From Pollenia angustigena (Eukaryota > Arthropoda > Insecta > Diptera > Polleniidae), in NCBI GenBank assembly GCA_930367215.1, contig OV884059.1:147682511-147746510 (forward strand): DNA of 64,000 nucleotides. The letters are read 5' to 3'. Below the pieces are notes generated by a model. The model searched no databases and was not told the origin of the DNA. It saw only the letters and a program-made list of their open reading frames with translations. The position numbers and the translations under genes are program-made. Shown here one piece after another: positions 34,529 through 45,610 of this stretch. Every line of letters starts with the position of its first letter. Positions within the stretch are counted from its first letter, which is position 1.

Positions 34529-35098
34529 GTGCTGACTACTTTTCGCAAATGTTCCTCTAATGTATGGTTAAATCTTTCAACCATGCCGTCAGATTGCGGA
34601 TGCAATGGGGTGTCCTTGTTTTCCTTATTCCGTACAATTCACACATTTTCTTAAATAAAGCAGATTCAAAATTTCTGCCCTGGTCATAATGTACTTCTAA
34701 TGGAACACCATAGCGGCACACCCAATTGTTCACGAAGACGTCTACCACTGTCCTTGCTTCTTGGTTTGGGATGGCATATACCCCCGGCCATTTATTAAAG
34801 TAATCGATGACTACTAGTACATATTTGTTACCGGCATTACTTACAGGAAATGGTCCAGCTACATTCATTGCAATTCGCTAAAATGGGGCACCAGAATTAT
34901 ACTGCTGCAGTGGCCCACGACTTCTCCTTACTGGACCTTTGGCGGCAATGCATTGTGCGCAATTTGTTATCCAATCAGCTACATCTTGTTGGCAGCAAAC
35001 CCAGTAGAAGCGTTGTTTTAATTTTTCTATGGTTTTCGTCACACCCAGATGAACTTCTTTTACTTTCGCCGACGCACAGTAGCGCCCGTAGAGCAAAC

Positions 35099-36465
35099 GA
35101 GGTTGCAAAAATCAAAATTTTCATGAGCACCGACGAAGTTTTGAATAAACTCATGTTATAGGAAACTTTTCAACGATTTCAAATCTGCCACTCTTAATAA
35201 TATCACATTTTTAGTTTAGAAGATATAGCCGTTCAAAGTTGACCGACTTTCGGTTTTCAAAAAAACACACAATTTTTAGTAAATTTGTTGCGATTTCAGG
35301 TGTAATATCACGAAAAATAGGTAACGAATCGCCTTATTTTTTGTTTGTATTGATTGATGCATTTATTAAATGTGTAATGATAAAAAAAAAATGAACTGTT
35401 TGCTTTGTGTTTCTCCTGGTAAATCACTATTTAAAAACTATCCGTTTTTTCACTATTTTTCAACTTTGACGGAAAATAACAAAAATCTATATTTTTCTAT
35501 ATTTGCCATATTTGCAAAATCTGTTCTTTGATTATTTCTTTACATAATTCAAAAATTTTATCTGCCCGTACGTGCCCGTTTGGCTTCTAGAGGTAAAAAA
35601 GGTTAAAAAGACATGGTTGCCATACTAATATTGCGGTTTAATAAAATTCTTTAATTTGGCCCCTACAGCGCGTAGGATGCTCCTAGATGGGTCAAATGTA
35701 TGACCAACCCCACTTTATTATTTATTGCCGAATTTCGGTTTTTTTAGTTATTTCAATAAACTAAACCATTTTTGAGTTACGCGAATATATGCTGTGCAGC
35801 GCCTTACATTTTCGAAATAACGGTATATCTTGAAAACAAGAGCTAATTTAAAAAAACGGTTAGCACCACTGAATTCAGCGTCCCCAATTAGGGTGAAATG
35901 CCAGGTGCGCGGCATTCGAGTTATCGAGTATTCGAGTTATTCGAGTTATTGAAGAAATAAGCTCAACACATTCGGCTAATTCGGCGAAATTATGACATTT
36001 TGAGTATGACATAACTTTTGAAAAAAAAATTTTAAAATTTTTTTTCGTTCATATATGTTCCTTATAAGATAAAAGGAACATTCTCACCAAATTTCATTAA
36101 AATCGGAAGGGGTCGTGTCCCACTCTTGGTCGTTTTGACATGGAATTACCCATATACCGAAAATACAGAAAATTGAAAAAATAAATTTAAAAAAAAAAAA
36201 TTTTTTTTTTTAATTTGTTGGGTAATAATTTAGAACCCTAAAGAAAAAAAAAATAAAAACAATCTAAAAATGTAAAAATAATTTTTTTTTAGGTACCATA
36301 AAATTGATTTTTCTACTAATTTTAACTTTGATAACCCATAAGTAGGCCCCTACACAGCGTAGCACCCTTTTCAAATGCACATTTCATAGGCTGAACAGTT
36401 ATCTATCATATGCTGTTTAAACTGTTCAATTACCTTATTCGGTTCAAAAGATATGATTTTTGCAA
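35099..36465. mobile_element. About 1.4-kb insertion in gypsy, inverted GTTGCAAAAATCA ends
   Basis: GTTGCAAAAATCA at about 35102 and TGATTTTTGCAAC at about 36453 are inverted. Gypsy sequence for the RNase H-integrase linker lies on both sides. The interior holds a single copy of the repeat that is tandem at 40489-41065 (here about 35725-35925) and no gene. Confidence 0.6.
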
Positions 36466-36499
36466 CGAAAAAACTCAAATGGCGCCACTGTGCGACGGC

Positions 36500-37160
36500 A
36501 CTACAATCAGGGTTTTAACTGATTTTCCGCCAGTACTTTCCCACGTACGGTATAAGCAGCCATTTACTACTTGAAGGCTGTTTCACAGAGCCCAGTATGC
36601 TTTCAACAAATGACTTTCAGGCGAAATTTCCTTTCGGGTGGGTCTTTTTCCCTCTTCCTTGGCTTGTAAAATTTTTGCTAAAATGGGGTAATTTCTCTGT
36701 GCAATTGACCAATCTTCGTTGGACTTTATCTGCAATAGATGAACGTAACAGATGTTTTCTTTTCCTTCAGCCCTTACGCAATGCTTGCATTCCAGCTTAC
36801 AGGGTCGTCTTGACAGAGCATCCGCATTGCCATGTTTTCAACCTTTTCTATGTTCAATGCTAAAATCGTTGCTTTGAAGGCGCTCAATCCAACGAGCTAT
36901 CTGGCCTTCCGGATTTTAAAATTGCAGCAACCACCTGAGTGCAGAATGGTCTGTTCTTAAATGAAAGTTTTGACCATACAAATATTTGTGAAAATGTTTT
37001 ATGCATTCTAGTACTGCCAGAAGCCCTCGCCGAGTCACGCAGAAAATTCTCTCAGGCTTCGAAAGTATTCGACAGTAATAGCATACGACTTTCTCTACAC
37101 CGTTGACCACTTGGGACAGCACACCTCCAATTTTAAATCCGCTCTCATCAGTATATAGGG
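36500..37160 (-). pseudogene. Gypsy RNase H and linker, broken
   Basis: On the minus strand, 37160-36916 reads LYTDESGFKIGGVLSQ (first Asp), CVTRRGLLAVLE and LRTDHSALRWL (last Asp). The catalytic Glu of the usual RRELLAV is Gly here, so RNase H chemistry would be lost. The following linker (ARWIERLQ, HRKG) runs to about 36500 in shifting frames. Confidence 0.82.
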
Positions 37161-37164
37161 TAAC

Positions 37165-38471
37165 GCAGTTTACTTTCCCAGCTGAGGTATGATTCAGTCT
37201 GTACATGGTCTCAGTCAGTCTGTCCAGGGTCAATTCGAAGGTCTGATTCCTTTGAAATGAAACACGTGATATTTTTCGTGTGTGATGAAAATATAAACAA
37301 AGCTTTTATTAACGAAACCTTAATCTTCGTAATATACTTAAATCTACGATCGGCTATCTGATGATTCAGCGCAGCTGTTAACGAGAACGAAGGCTGAGAC
37401 GCGAGGCTGGTGGTGGGCTGGACTGTGGAGGTTGCGGAAACGGGCGGACGGGTATGGTGCTAGACTGCGGCTGTTGCAGGATGGTGACGATATGGGTAAG
37501 AGGCTGATGAGTGGTTCTAGATATTAGGTGTTAGTTGACCGATGGGTTCGGCTGATTAACAACGGTTGCGAATACCAACGCAATTCGGAGGCGCTGGCGG
37601 TCAGCTCAATAAGACAAACTACGGTTACGAATACCAACGAAATGCGGAGGCGCTGGTGTTCGGGCATAATACGATAAATATGGGTTCGGATCAAGTCGGT
37701 TACCAACGAAATTCGGAGGCGCTGGCGGTCAGCTCAATAAGACTAACTACGGTTACGAATACCAACGAAATGCGGAGGCGCTGGTGTTCGGGCAATATAC
37801 GGGTTCGGATTAAGTCGGCTACCAACGAAATTCGGTGGCGCTGGCCGTCGGCTCAATACGCCAAACTACGGTTACGAATACCAACGAAATGCGGAAGCGC
37901 TGGTGTTTGGGCAAAATACGAGTTCGGTTCAAGACGGCTACCAACGAAATTTGGAGGTGCTGGCGGTCAGCTCAATAAGACTAACTACGGTTATGAATAC
38001 CAACGAAATGCGGAGGTGCTGGTGTTCAGGCATAATACGATAACTACGGGTTCGGGTTAAGTCGGCTACCAACGAAATTCGGAAGCGGTCGGCTCAATAC
38101 GACTAACTATGGTCACGAATACAAACGAAATGCGGAAGCGGTGTTCGGGCAAGATACGATAAATACGGGTTCGGATCAGGTTCGGATCAAGTCGGTTACC
38201 AACGAAATTCAGAGGCGCTGGCGGTCGGCTCAATACGACTAACTACGGTTAAATATTGCAAGCTACTAAGAGTAAACACTGGGGTTGGCATCAGTTTCTA
38301 CTCTCTCTGTTTTGAACAAACTTTGTCTATTTATTCAAAAATAAAATAAACTATATGAGAATGATGAGGTTAAAAAAGTTATTTTAGTAAAAAACAGTAA
38401 GGGTATTCATGGTGGTAAGTAAAATAGTAAGGGTAATCATAATGTTAGAATTAAATATGTAGGGTAAGTTT
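37165..38471. mobile_element. 1.3-kb insertion between gypsy RT and RNase H
   Basis: Gypsy coding sequence stops at YPIADK (about 38480) and resumes at VTLYTDES (about 37160). GTAAC at 37160-37164 and 38472-38476 is a candidate 5-bp target duplication. It contains the minisatellite at 37560-38255. The terminal structure was not identified, so its class is unknown. Confidence 0.55.
37560..38255. repeat. Minisatellite, about 60-bp monomers in a dimeric higher-order pattern
   Basis: Blocks starting TACCAACGAAAT(T/G)CGGAGG recur at 37573, 37632, 37701, 37760, 37820, 37879, 37939, 37998, 38067, 38120 and 38197. The two monomer types alternate (one with GGCGGTCAGCTCAATA, one with GGTGTTCGGGCA), giving a dimer of about 119-130 bp. 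The open frame across it is a product of the repeat, not a gene. Confidence 0.9.
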
Positions 38472-38476
38472 GTAAC

Positions 38477-39300
38477 TTATCCGCGATTGGATAAGCAAAA
38501 ATTGGTGCTGAGCACAATAATTCTTTCAGCTTCTGGAATACCTGTTCCTGTGCTTCACCCCAGTCATATGCCTGCGCCTTTTTGGTCAACTCATGCAGAC
38601 TTGCAACAATATTTGCAAAATTTGGTAGAAAACGCCTGTAGTATGTACATAAACCTAGAAAACTGCGTAGCTCATGTAAATTTTTAGGGCGAGGCCAATC
38701 CAAAACTGCTCGTATTTTTTCTTCGTCTGTTGAAATGCCATCAGATGTTACACGATTCCCTATGTATTTTACTTCTTTCTGGAACAGTGAACATTTCTTG
38801 ACACTTAATTTGAGTCCGGCTGTAGATATACGCTTGAACACCTCTTCGAGGTTTTTCAGGTGTTCATCAATATATACAATTATGTCATCAAGGTACACCA
38901 AACATGTTTTTCGGTGGAGACCTTTCAACGCTCGAATGTAGCCGGAGCATTACAGAGCCCAAATGGCATTACATTAAACTGCCATAAGCCTTTACTTGCA
39001 CGAAAAGCAGTTTTCTCTTTATCCTTGTTTGCAATTCTACTTGCCAATAGCCGCTCTGCAGATCTAATGTGGAAAACCATTCTGTTCCGTCTAACGTGTC
39101 CAGGCAGTGGATAACTGTCCTTTTTGGTGACGTCATTTAGTTTCCTGTAGTCTACGCAGAGCCTAGTACTTCCATATTTCTTCTTTACCAAAACCACCGG
39201 TGAACTCCAAGGACTTGATGATGGTTTAATTATGCTGTCCTGTTCCATTTCATTAACCAGGTCTCTAACTTCATTTCGTTTTGCTAGAGGAATGCTTCTT
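38477..39300 (-). pseudogene. Gypsy reverse transcriptase, frameshifted
   Basis: On the minus strand the parts are SSPWSSPVVLVKKK, LCVDYRKLN, then (other frame) FSTLDLQSGYWQV with the first catalytic Asp, then MPFGLCNAPATFER, and in a further frame VYLDDIIVY with the Asp pair, then FLGLCTYYRRFLPNF. Motifs are intact but at least two frameshifts separate them. The polymerase would copy element RNA into DNA in a virus-like particle. Confidence 0.88.
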
Positions 39301-39708
39301 GGGCCTGTTTTATTGGCTTAGCGCCGCCATTGTTAATTTCGTGTTTCACTATTGACGTCCGGCCCTGGTTTTTACCTTTCGAGGCAAAGATAAAGGCATA
39401 TTTCTTTAGTAATTGTTTAGCCTTATTTCTCTCGGGCGACCTCAGTTTTTCGGTCCATTTCCGCACATGATCCTCTAGTAATTCCTGGTCCTTGGTACTG
39501 TTTGTAGCTGCGTCTGGATGTTCCTCGCAACTTATTATTGCCTCTGTTGAAGCACTTTGCCCAATCTTAAAGTTCTGCGTAAGGATCTTTTCGCTGTTGG
39601 ATAAATTTAAAACTCTTACTGGAACTAAGCTGTTGTTGGTTTTTACGAGGGCATTCCCTGTTACTATGTCACCAGTTATTGTTGCTGGCTCTACCACCCA
39701 TACCCATC
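39284..39708 (-). pseudogene. Gypsy protease-RT linker, part 1
   Basis: The 137-codon minus frame includes VEPATITG and VPVRVLNLSN, typical of the conserved segment between gypsy protease and reverse transcriptase. It continues beyond the foldback element at 41439. Confidence 0.75.
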
Positions 39709-41438
39709 AGACTGGTCGCATCTTGTATGGGACTTTTTTTTTTTAAATTTAATTGTTTGCGCTGCTTAAAATATGAGGTTTGGTGTAAGAAATCATGATC
39801 TAAGTTTTCAGGTCAATCCGACGGTGCCTAGCCGTGCCGGGTGGGGCCCAAAGTTCCCCATATTATAAAAAAACATATTTTCTATCAGATCTTTAAAGTT
39901 ATACTAGTTGAAAAGCCTAAAATCAAAAATATGGCTTCGTTACGATCTTCCGCAGAGAAAGTACTTCAAGTGTGCCAAATTTCAGCTTCCTATGTCATCA
40001 GATGGCTTCAGAAAGTTGCGGAAAGAATAGGACATACATGCAAACATCCTGACATACTAAGAAATTATATATTGTATAGATAGATTAACATATGTTCGCG
40101 CAACTCAAAAACGCTTTAGCTTATTGAAAAACTAAAAAAACCGAAATTACGCAATAAAATTTACTTTAAGAAAGGTAAAACGTTTTTCAAACAAGCTATA
40201 AATGATTAAAATCTGTAAACAACTTTTGATTTGATGTATTCACAAAAGATGTGGCGGTTTAATAAAATTCTTAAATTAATTAAAATTTTTCGTCTTTTGT
40301 GAATACATAGCTTGTTTTGTTTGCAATGTTGTTTTATATGTCTGCATAAAATAAGAAGCATAGCTGCATTTTTCAATTTTTTATGAATTTTTAAAAACAA
40401 AAATTCCGAAATTTTAATAAAAAAATAATTTTTTTTCCAGAAAAAAAATTATGTTTCTAAAACGACTGCGCATATAAGAAAAACGTTTTACCTTTCTTAA
40501 AGTAAATTTTATTGCGGAATTTCGGTTTTTTTTAGTTTTTCAATAAACTAAAGCGTTTTTGAGTTACGCGAACTTATGTTGTGCAACCTCCTTAATTTTC
40601 GAAATAACGGTATATCTCGAAAACTAGGGCCAACATAAAGAAAAAAGTTTCAACTTTATTAAAGTAAATTTTATTGCGGAATTTCGGTTTTTTTAGTTTT
40701 TCAATAAACTAAAGCGTTTTTGAGTTACGCGAACATATGTTGTGCAACCTCCTTAATTTTCGAAATAACGGTATATCTCGAAAACAAAAGCCAACATAAA
40801 GAAAAAAGTTTTAACTTTCTTAAAGTAAATTTTATTTCGGAATTTTGGTTTTTTTTTTAGATTTTCAATAAACTAAAGCGTTTTTGAGTTACGTGATCAT
40901 ATGTTGTTCAACCTCCTTAATTTTCGAAATAACGGTACATCTCGAAAACCAAAGCCAACATAAAGAAAAAAGTTGTAACTTTCTTAAAGTAAATTTTATT
41001 GCGGAATTTCGGTTTTTTTTAGTTTTTCAATAAACTAAAGCGTTTTTGAGTTGCGCGAACATATGTTAATCTATCTATACAATATATAATTTCTTAGTAT
41101 GTCAGGATGTTTGCATGTATGTCCTATTCTTTCCGCAACTTTCTGAAGCCATCTGATGACATAGGAAGCTGAAATTTGGCACACTTGAAGTACTTTCTCT
41201 GCGGAAGATCGTAACGAAGCCATATTTTTGATTTTCGGCTTTTCAACTAGTATAACTATATAGATCTGATAGAAAAGATGTTTTTTTTTATAATATGGGG
41301 AACTTTGGGCCCCACCAGGCACGGCTAGGCACCGTCGGATTGACCTGAAAAATTAGATCATGATTTCTTACACCAAACCTCATATTTTAAGCAGCGCAAA
41401 CAATTAAATTAAAAAAAAAAAAAAATTGCGACCAGTCT
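39709..41438. mobile_element. Foldback element, 1.73 kb, about 390-bp inverted arms
   Basis: The arms 39709-40097 and 41050-41438 are near-identical inverted repeats starting AGACTGGTCGCA. Both arms read the same small frame (MASLRSSAEKVLQ onward) on opposite strands, which follows from the symmetry and is not good evidence of a gene. The centre is a tandem repeat. The 9-bp flanks (ACCCATACC and GCACATACA) match only partly. It interrupts the gypsy linker. Confidence 0.85.
40489..41065. repeat. Tandem repeat, about 162-bp period, about 3.5 copies
   Basis: AAGTAAATTTTATT starts at 40500, 40663, 40823 and 40987. Each unit also has GAGTTACG(C/T)GA, CAACCTCCTTAATTTTCGAA and GGTA(T/C)ATCTCGAAAAC. 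The right end passes into the arm. Single units occur at about 35725-35925 and 45105-45480. Confidence 0.88.
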
Positions 41439-41850
41439 AATGCACATACACTATTGTTGTCCTCACAATCTCTCTCCATTCGCGACCATACTATGGTTTC
41501 TGACTTGGGTGGCAATTTTTCACGTGCAAAGGCGAGTAACTGTCTTACATGAGCCTTTTTTTCGTATCCAACATCAAGGGGAATTTCAACATTATGCCAA
41601 GTCATAATTAGTTGTCCCATATTCAGATGAATAAAAAATAAAATCTGAGCCTTCGTCTACAATATCAGCCACAATAAATACATGGTGAGCGCTTGGCCAT
41701 ATTTAATTTTACTTTGCCATAGACGGTGGCAGGCTCCCCCGTAGCTGTTCGCTGACTCACACCCCTAAGTTGTTCAATGGGCTGTTGTATTAAATCAGGC
41801 CTAATGATCGAATGTTATTCCCCAATGTCCACAGTCAAACCCCGTTTTTG
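41439..41850 (-). pseudogene. Gypsy protease and linker, part 2
   Basis: On the minus strand, 41620-41439 reads VRQLLAFAREKLPPKSETIV and then VWSRMERD before the foldback element. About 41840-41790 reads LTVDIGE, a stop, HSIIRPDL, a decayed aspartic protease site (DIG in place of DTG/DSG). It is non-functional. Confidence 0.68.
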
Positions 41851-41999
41851 ATCGTTGACATAACCACTAGCAGTAAGGTTTCTGTTACTCTGTTGCATTA
41901 CTGAGATGGAGATTGTGGGGCCCTTAGATGTTGAAGCTAGCTCATGCCCCGCAATGCTAGCTCTCTTTAGTTTAACGGGGATTCTTGTGAGGACTGGCG

Positions 42000-42540
42000 A
42001 TTACCCCGCTGGTTGTTTTTGAGCGGTGAAGCAGATCTTGAACGTTTTTTCGGTGCTTTACAGTTACGTTGTATGTGACCAGCCTTACCGCAGTTATATC
42101 ATTTTATTTTAGTTTTGGTTTTCTTCACGCTTAAAGCTTCCATAACTGCCTCTTTTATATCCTGCACAATATCCCTTTCACCATTGGCGGTCACATCGAG
42201 CCTTCGCAATCTGCCTATTTGTGGTCTTGAAATAAGTCTTGCGGTTTCCTGGGCTGAAGCAAATGAAACAGTTTCTGAAAAGTTTGGTTTTTGTGATTAA
42301 CATCAGCATCAAAAATACCGTTTACAAATGCCTCAGTTTTAAAATGATCCAAAAAGGGATGATTTTCACCAGTGTATTTTCTCAACATCAATTCGTTTTA
42401 TCGAATATTAATTTGTATTTTCTCTATATTAATTTGGATTTTCTGAATTTCAACTTTAAAAGGTGTAGTCATATAAAACAAATTTGTGCAAAATCTCATA
42501 TCAATTTCTGCATTCCGCCACTTTTCTTTTGATTTGTTCA
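42000..42540 (-). pseudogene. Gypsy gag remnant with zinc knuckle
   Basis: The minus strand near 42100-42060 reads YNCGKAGHIQRNCKA. This is a CX2CX4HX4C knuckle whose first Cys codon has become TGA. Upstream (42300-42115) reads ARLISRPQIGRLRRLD. Gag would package element RNA. Confidence 0.65.
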
Positions 42541-42599
42541 AAAGTGACCGTAATTTCAACAGACGGACATTGGCTTAATCCTCTTAGAATCACTCAATG

Positions 42600-44012
42600 A
42601 CCCAGAATAAATATACACGGAATAAAAAAACTTAGTATACCCTGCTCTTCATAGCTAGTTGTGGTGGAGGTAGTCCAATAGTCAACTAAACCTTTTTCAA
42701 AAAAAGTACTAAATTTTTTACTGGTCACTTGAAAAGTCACTAAATTTGTGTGTTGTAAATCGCAATCACAAAAAATTTGTTATTTTAACTTGCAAGCAAA
42801 GTCCAAAGTGAACTTGTGTTTATTATTAAAAATTGAGTAGCATGCAGCAGAAATAACAACGTTATAATAACATTTGATGTGTTTTTATTTAAAGTCTTTT
42901 AAAATAATACAACATTTATATTAATTTCAATAAAAATACTAAATTAAAAACCTAATTTCTTTATTTGGTTACTGTCTTACTTTTGAATTAGCTTCTTATT
43001 CGTTCAATGTAAATCGGTAAACAAAACGCGCGAGCCTCAGAACTCGCAAATATAAAATTAGTAATTTTAAACTCACAAGTGATTTAACAATTGCGTATTT
43101 TTAAGCACATGGCCGAATATCTTTGTAAATATGTTGGTGATTTTAATAAATTAGGTTTAATTAAACTACACTTTCAAAATAAGTATAGAAATTAATGGTT
43201 ATTCCAAGTACGCATTTGTTATGTGTAAAAATAGCAAAAATTAGAGACAATCATGTTTTTTTGCTCATATGTATGTTTGTCAGTCTTATATGAACCGATC
43301 TGACTAAATTCAACGGAGCATGTGACAGAAACGTATAAACCCAGTTCCCATAATTTCTGGAGTCTTCGGTAAATAAACTTTGCTACTTAGGTCCCTTATA
43401 GTTTCTAACGTCAATATTGTAAAATTGCAAACGGAATGACAAACTTACACGTACCCTTTTCACCTGTGGGTGAAGGGTATAAAAAATAAGTTGACGGCAA
43501 TTCACTGCGCTATGCCCAAACTTTTTCGCCCTGGAAGTCCTAAAAAACATTTTTAACCATAACTTAAAATTATTATGCCCAATTTTCAGGATAATAATTA
43601 AATCAATATTAAGTTAATTTTCATATAAACTTAAAACGTATGTAAATTCAAAATAATTTTTTGGGTTTTGCTTAAAAAGTCTTATTTAATTAAGATAAAA
43701 ATATGGTAGCACTACTAAATACAAAAAAAATATCATAAAAAAGTGTATTTATTTACAAGGTGGCCTCCAAAAACAGTTGTTTGCTATTGTTTTGCCTGTA
43801 GTTTTTGCATTGGTTTAATATTAAGACCACCTTGCTAAGTTTTTCCAATGGAAACTTAAAATGCATTTAAACGTACCACATCGGTGAAATAAGTTACATT
43901 TTTGGTTTTTAATATCAATCCCAAAAATTGGGCATTAGCCTGTATTGAAAATCGACAAATTACAAATATAAATAGCAGTAAAACAAACCATTTCTTTTTT
44001 TTTATGAAATAT
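42600..44012. other. No gene; AT-rich, possible remnant element
   Basis: I see no gene. TATACCCTGC near 42635 and GGGTATAAAAAAT near 43475 are roughly inverted and may mark the ends of an old element of about 0.85 kb. Confidence 0.4.
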
Positions 44013-44020
44013 GTTTTAAT

Positions 44021-44359
44021 CAGGGGCCGTAACAGTTATTCCTTTTTTCATAAAAGTCAGATGATACCAGTTTTTTTTGATTTTTTTTTTTGACAAAATT
44101 TTGTAATTTTAATTTTTTGAACAAAAATATCAGCTATGTATGTATATATATTTTTTTTTTTAAATTTTTGATAAAATTAAAACATTAGAATGTAATTGTT
44201 ATTTCTGTTAAAAAAAAAAAAATAAAAAAACAACTATTATTTTTGATCGATAAAATAAAAATCAATTTACATATTTTATCATAGACAAGTTCATAAAGAG
44301 AAATACTTGAATCAGTTTTTGTTTTTATATTTCAAAATAACTGTTATTTTCGGACCCTG
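44021..44359. mobile_element. hAT-like MITE, 339 bp
   Basis: Ends CAGGGGCCGTAACAGTTATT and complement of CAGGGTCCGAAAATAACAG, with a perfect 8-bp duplication GTTTTAAT (44013-44020, 44360-44367). It has no coding capacity. Confidence 0.88.
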
Positions 44360-44367
44360 GTTTTAAT

Positions 44368-45024
44368 CATCCCTTTCGTGAATAACAAGTGGATTTTTGT
44401 TCCCATGAAATTTTCATTCTCCTCGAAGGGAAAAAAGCAATCGTGAATCTGATGTGAAAAAATTTTCACGCTATCAGTTCCAGTGAATGTAAAAAAAAGA
44501 AGAAATTGAAATTTTTGTTCAAAAATATGCAAGTATATATTTTAAAGAAAAGTTAAAATAATAAAGCAAAATATTTAGTATTGGAGGGAAAGTTTAATTA
44601 CAACGTTAGTTTTTTGCACTTTTAAATTTAATGTAGTAAAATATTTTCCAAAATTCTGCCATCAAGTCAATCGAAAGTTTCACAAATCCGCTGGCAATAT
44701 ACCTGTTGCTTTGCATTTTTTTGAGCAATATATCGGTTTGTGCCTTTTTACCTTTATTAACCCTTAATATTCGATATAAAGGAGGAGCTTCTTACATACA
44801 TGTTCTGTTCCCTAGCAAAAATAAAGTGAGAAAATCTAAGGGGAGTGTGAACAAATCACGAGGGAAAAAATTTTTCACGATAAGGGGAATTTTTTCCCGT
44901 GAAAATTTTTTCACGTTATTATTCTCCTTTGAATTACATTTTTTCATGGGAGTTGGTCATGATCGCAAATATGTGAAAAGGGGAAAAATTACGAGGGAAA
45001 CATTATTCACGATAGGGGTGAATG
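44368..45024. mobile_element. About 657-bp inverted-repeat element, CATYC..CCCT ends
   Basis: The left CATCCCTTTCGTGAATAAC and the complement of the right end (CATTCACCCCTATCGTGAAT) pair. The interior has many TTTTCACG/CGTGAAAA palindromes (for example 44452-44470 and 44863-44925). Target duplication is not clear. It abuts the hAT-like MITE. Confidence 0.6.
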
Positions 45025-45096
45025 TCTTTAATAAATTAATTTCTTATGAAATCAAAAGCACTTGAAACTATAGAATAATAACACTTTAACATAATT

Positions 45097-45476
45097 CGTA
45101 TACGCTGAATTCAGTGTAGCTCACCGTTTTTTTATATTGGCTCTGGTTTTGGAGATATACCGTTATTTCAAAAATGGAGGAGGTTGCACAACATATATTC
45201 GCGTAACTCAAAAATGGTTTAGTTTATTAAAATAACGAAGAAACTCGAAAAAATTATGTTTCTAAAACGACTGTGCATATTAGAAAAGTTTTACTTTTCT
45301 TAAAGGAAATTTTATTGCTGAGTTTTTTTTCGTTATTTCAATAAACTAAATCATTTTTTAGTTACGCGAATATATGTGTGTTGTGCAACCTCCTCAATTT
45401 TTGAAATAACGGTATATCTCGAAAAAAACAGAGCCAATCTAAAAAAACGGCGAGCACCACTGGATTCAGCGTACCC
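45097..45476. mobile_element. Foldback relative of the 39709 element, about 380 bp
   Basis: Two arms of about 180 bp are inverted. They start TACGCTGAATTCAGTG on the left and end GGATTCAGCGTA on the right. Each arm is one unit of the repeat at 40489-41065 (GGTATATCTCGAAAA and GCAACCTCC). Confidence 0.7.
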
Positions 45477-45610
45477 GAATTATGTGAAAACGCCATGTGC
45501 CCGGCTTGTCTGTTTTTTCAACTAGCATAGTATAATTGCAACCACATAAAAAACTAAAACATACGAATTGAAATTGTATACATTAAATACAAAAACAGTT
45601 TTTTTTTAAA

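Larger units (their letters stand above)
33355..35110 (-). pseudogene. Gypsy integrase, broken
   Basis: On the minus strand, 35108-34878 has the zinc-binding part with HLGVTKT and CAQC. 34868-34557 has the core with VVIDYFNKWPG and YDQGRNF for the two Asp residues. 34605-34560 has HPQSDGMVERFN with the Glu. All three catalytic residues are readable but in shifted frames. After the hAT insertion (33684-34528) the C-terminal part resumes with DWDEHI, a stop, then LLAYRSAVHSTSRTPA and RYDRAAN. Integrase would join element DNA to the genome. Confidence 0.85.
32640..42600 (-). mobile_element. Decayed Ty3/gypsy LTR retrotransposon, multiply interrupted
   Basis: Read on the minus strand the order is gag zinc knuckle, protease, reverse transcriptase, RNase H, integrase, polypurine tract, LTR, which is the gypsy order. 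Many stops and frameshifts, plus insertions at 39709-41438, 37165-38471, 35099-36465, 33684-34528 and 33220-33351, show it is dead. A 5' LTR is not recognised on the right side. No env gene is seen. Confidence 0.85.

Noticed and set aside
37566..38060. 164-codon open frame on the plus strand
   Set aside because: It is produced by the minisatellite: the protein repeats with the 60-bp monomers and has no domain.
39841..40083. 80-codon frame, also present on the other strand at 41071-41322
   Set aside because: Both lie in the inverted arms of the foldback element, so the match follows from arm symmetry; no family is recognised and no start context supports it.
42600..45600. Second (5') LTR of the gypsy element
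   Set aside because: No stretch matching TGTTACGAATTAG or the LTR interior was found.
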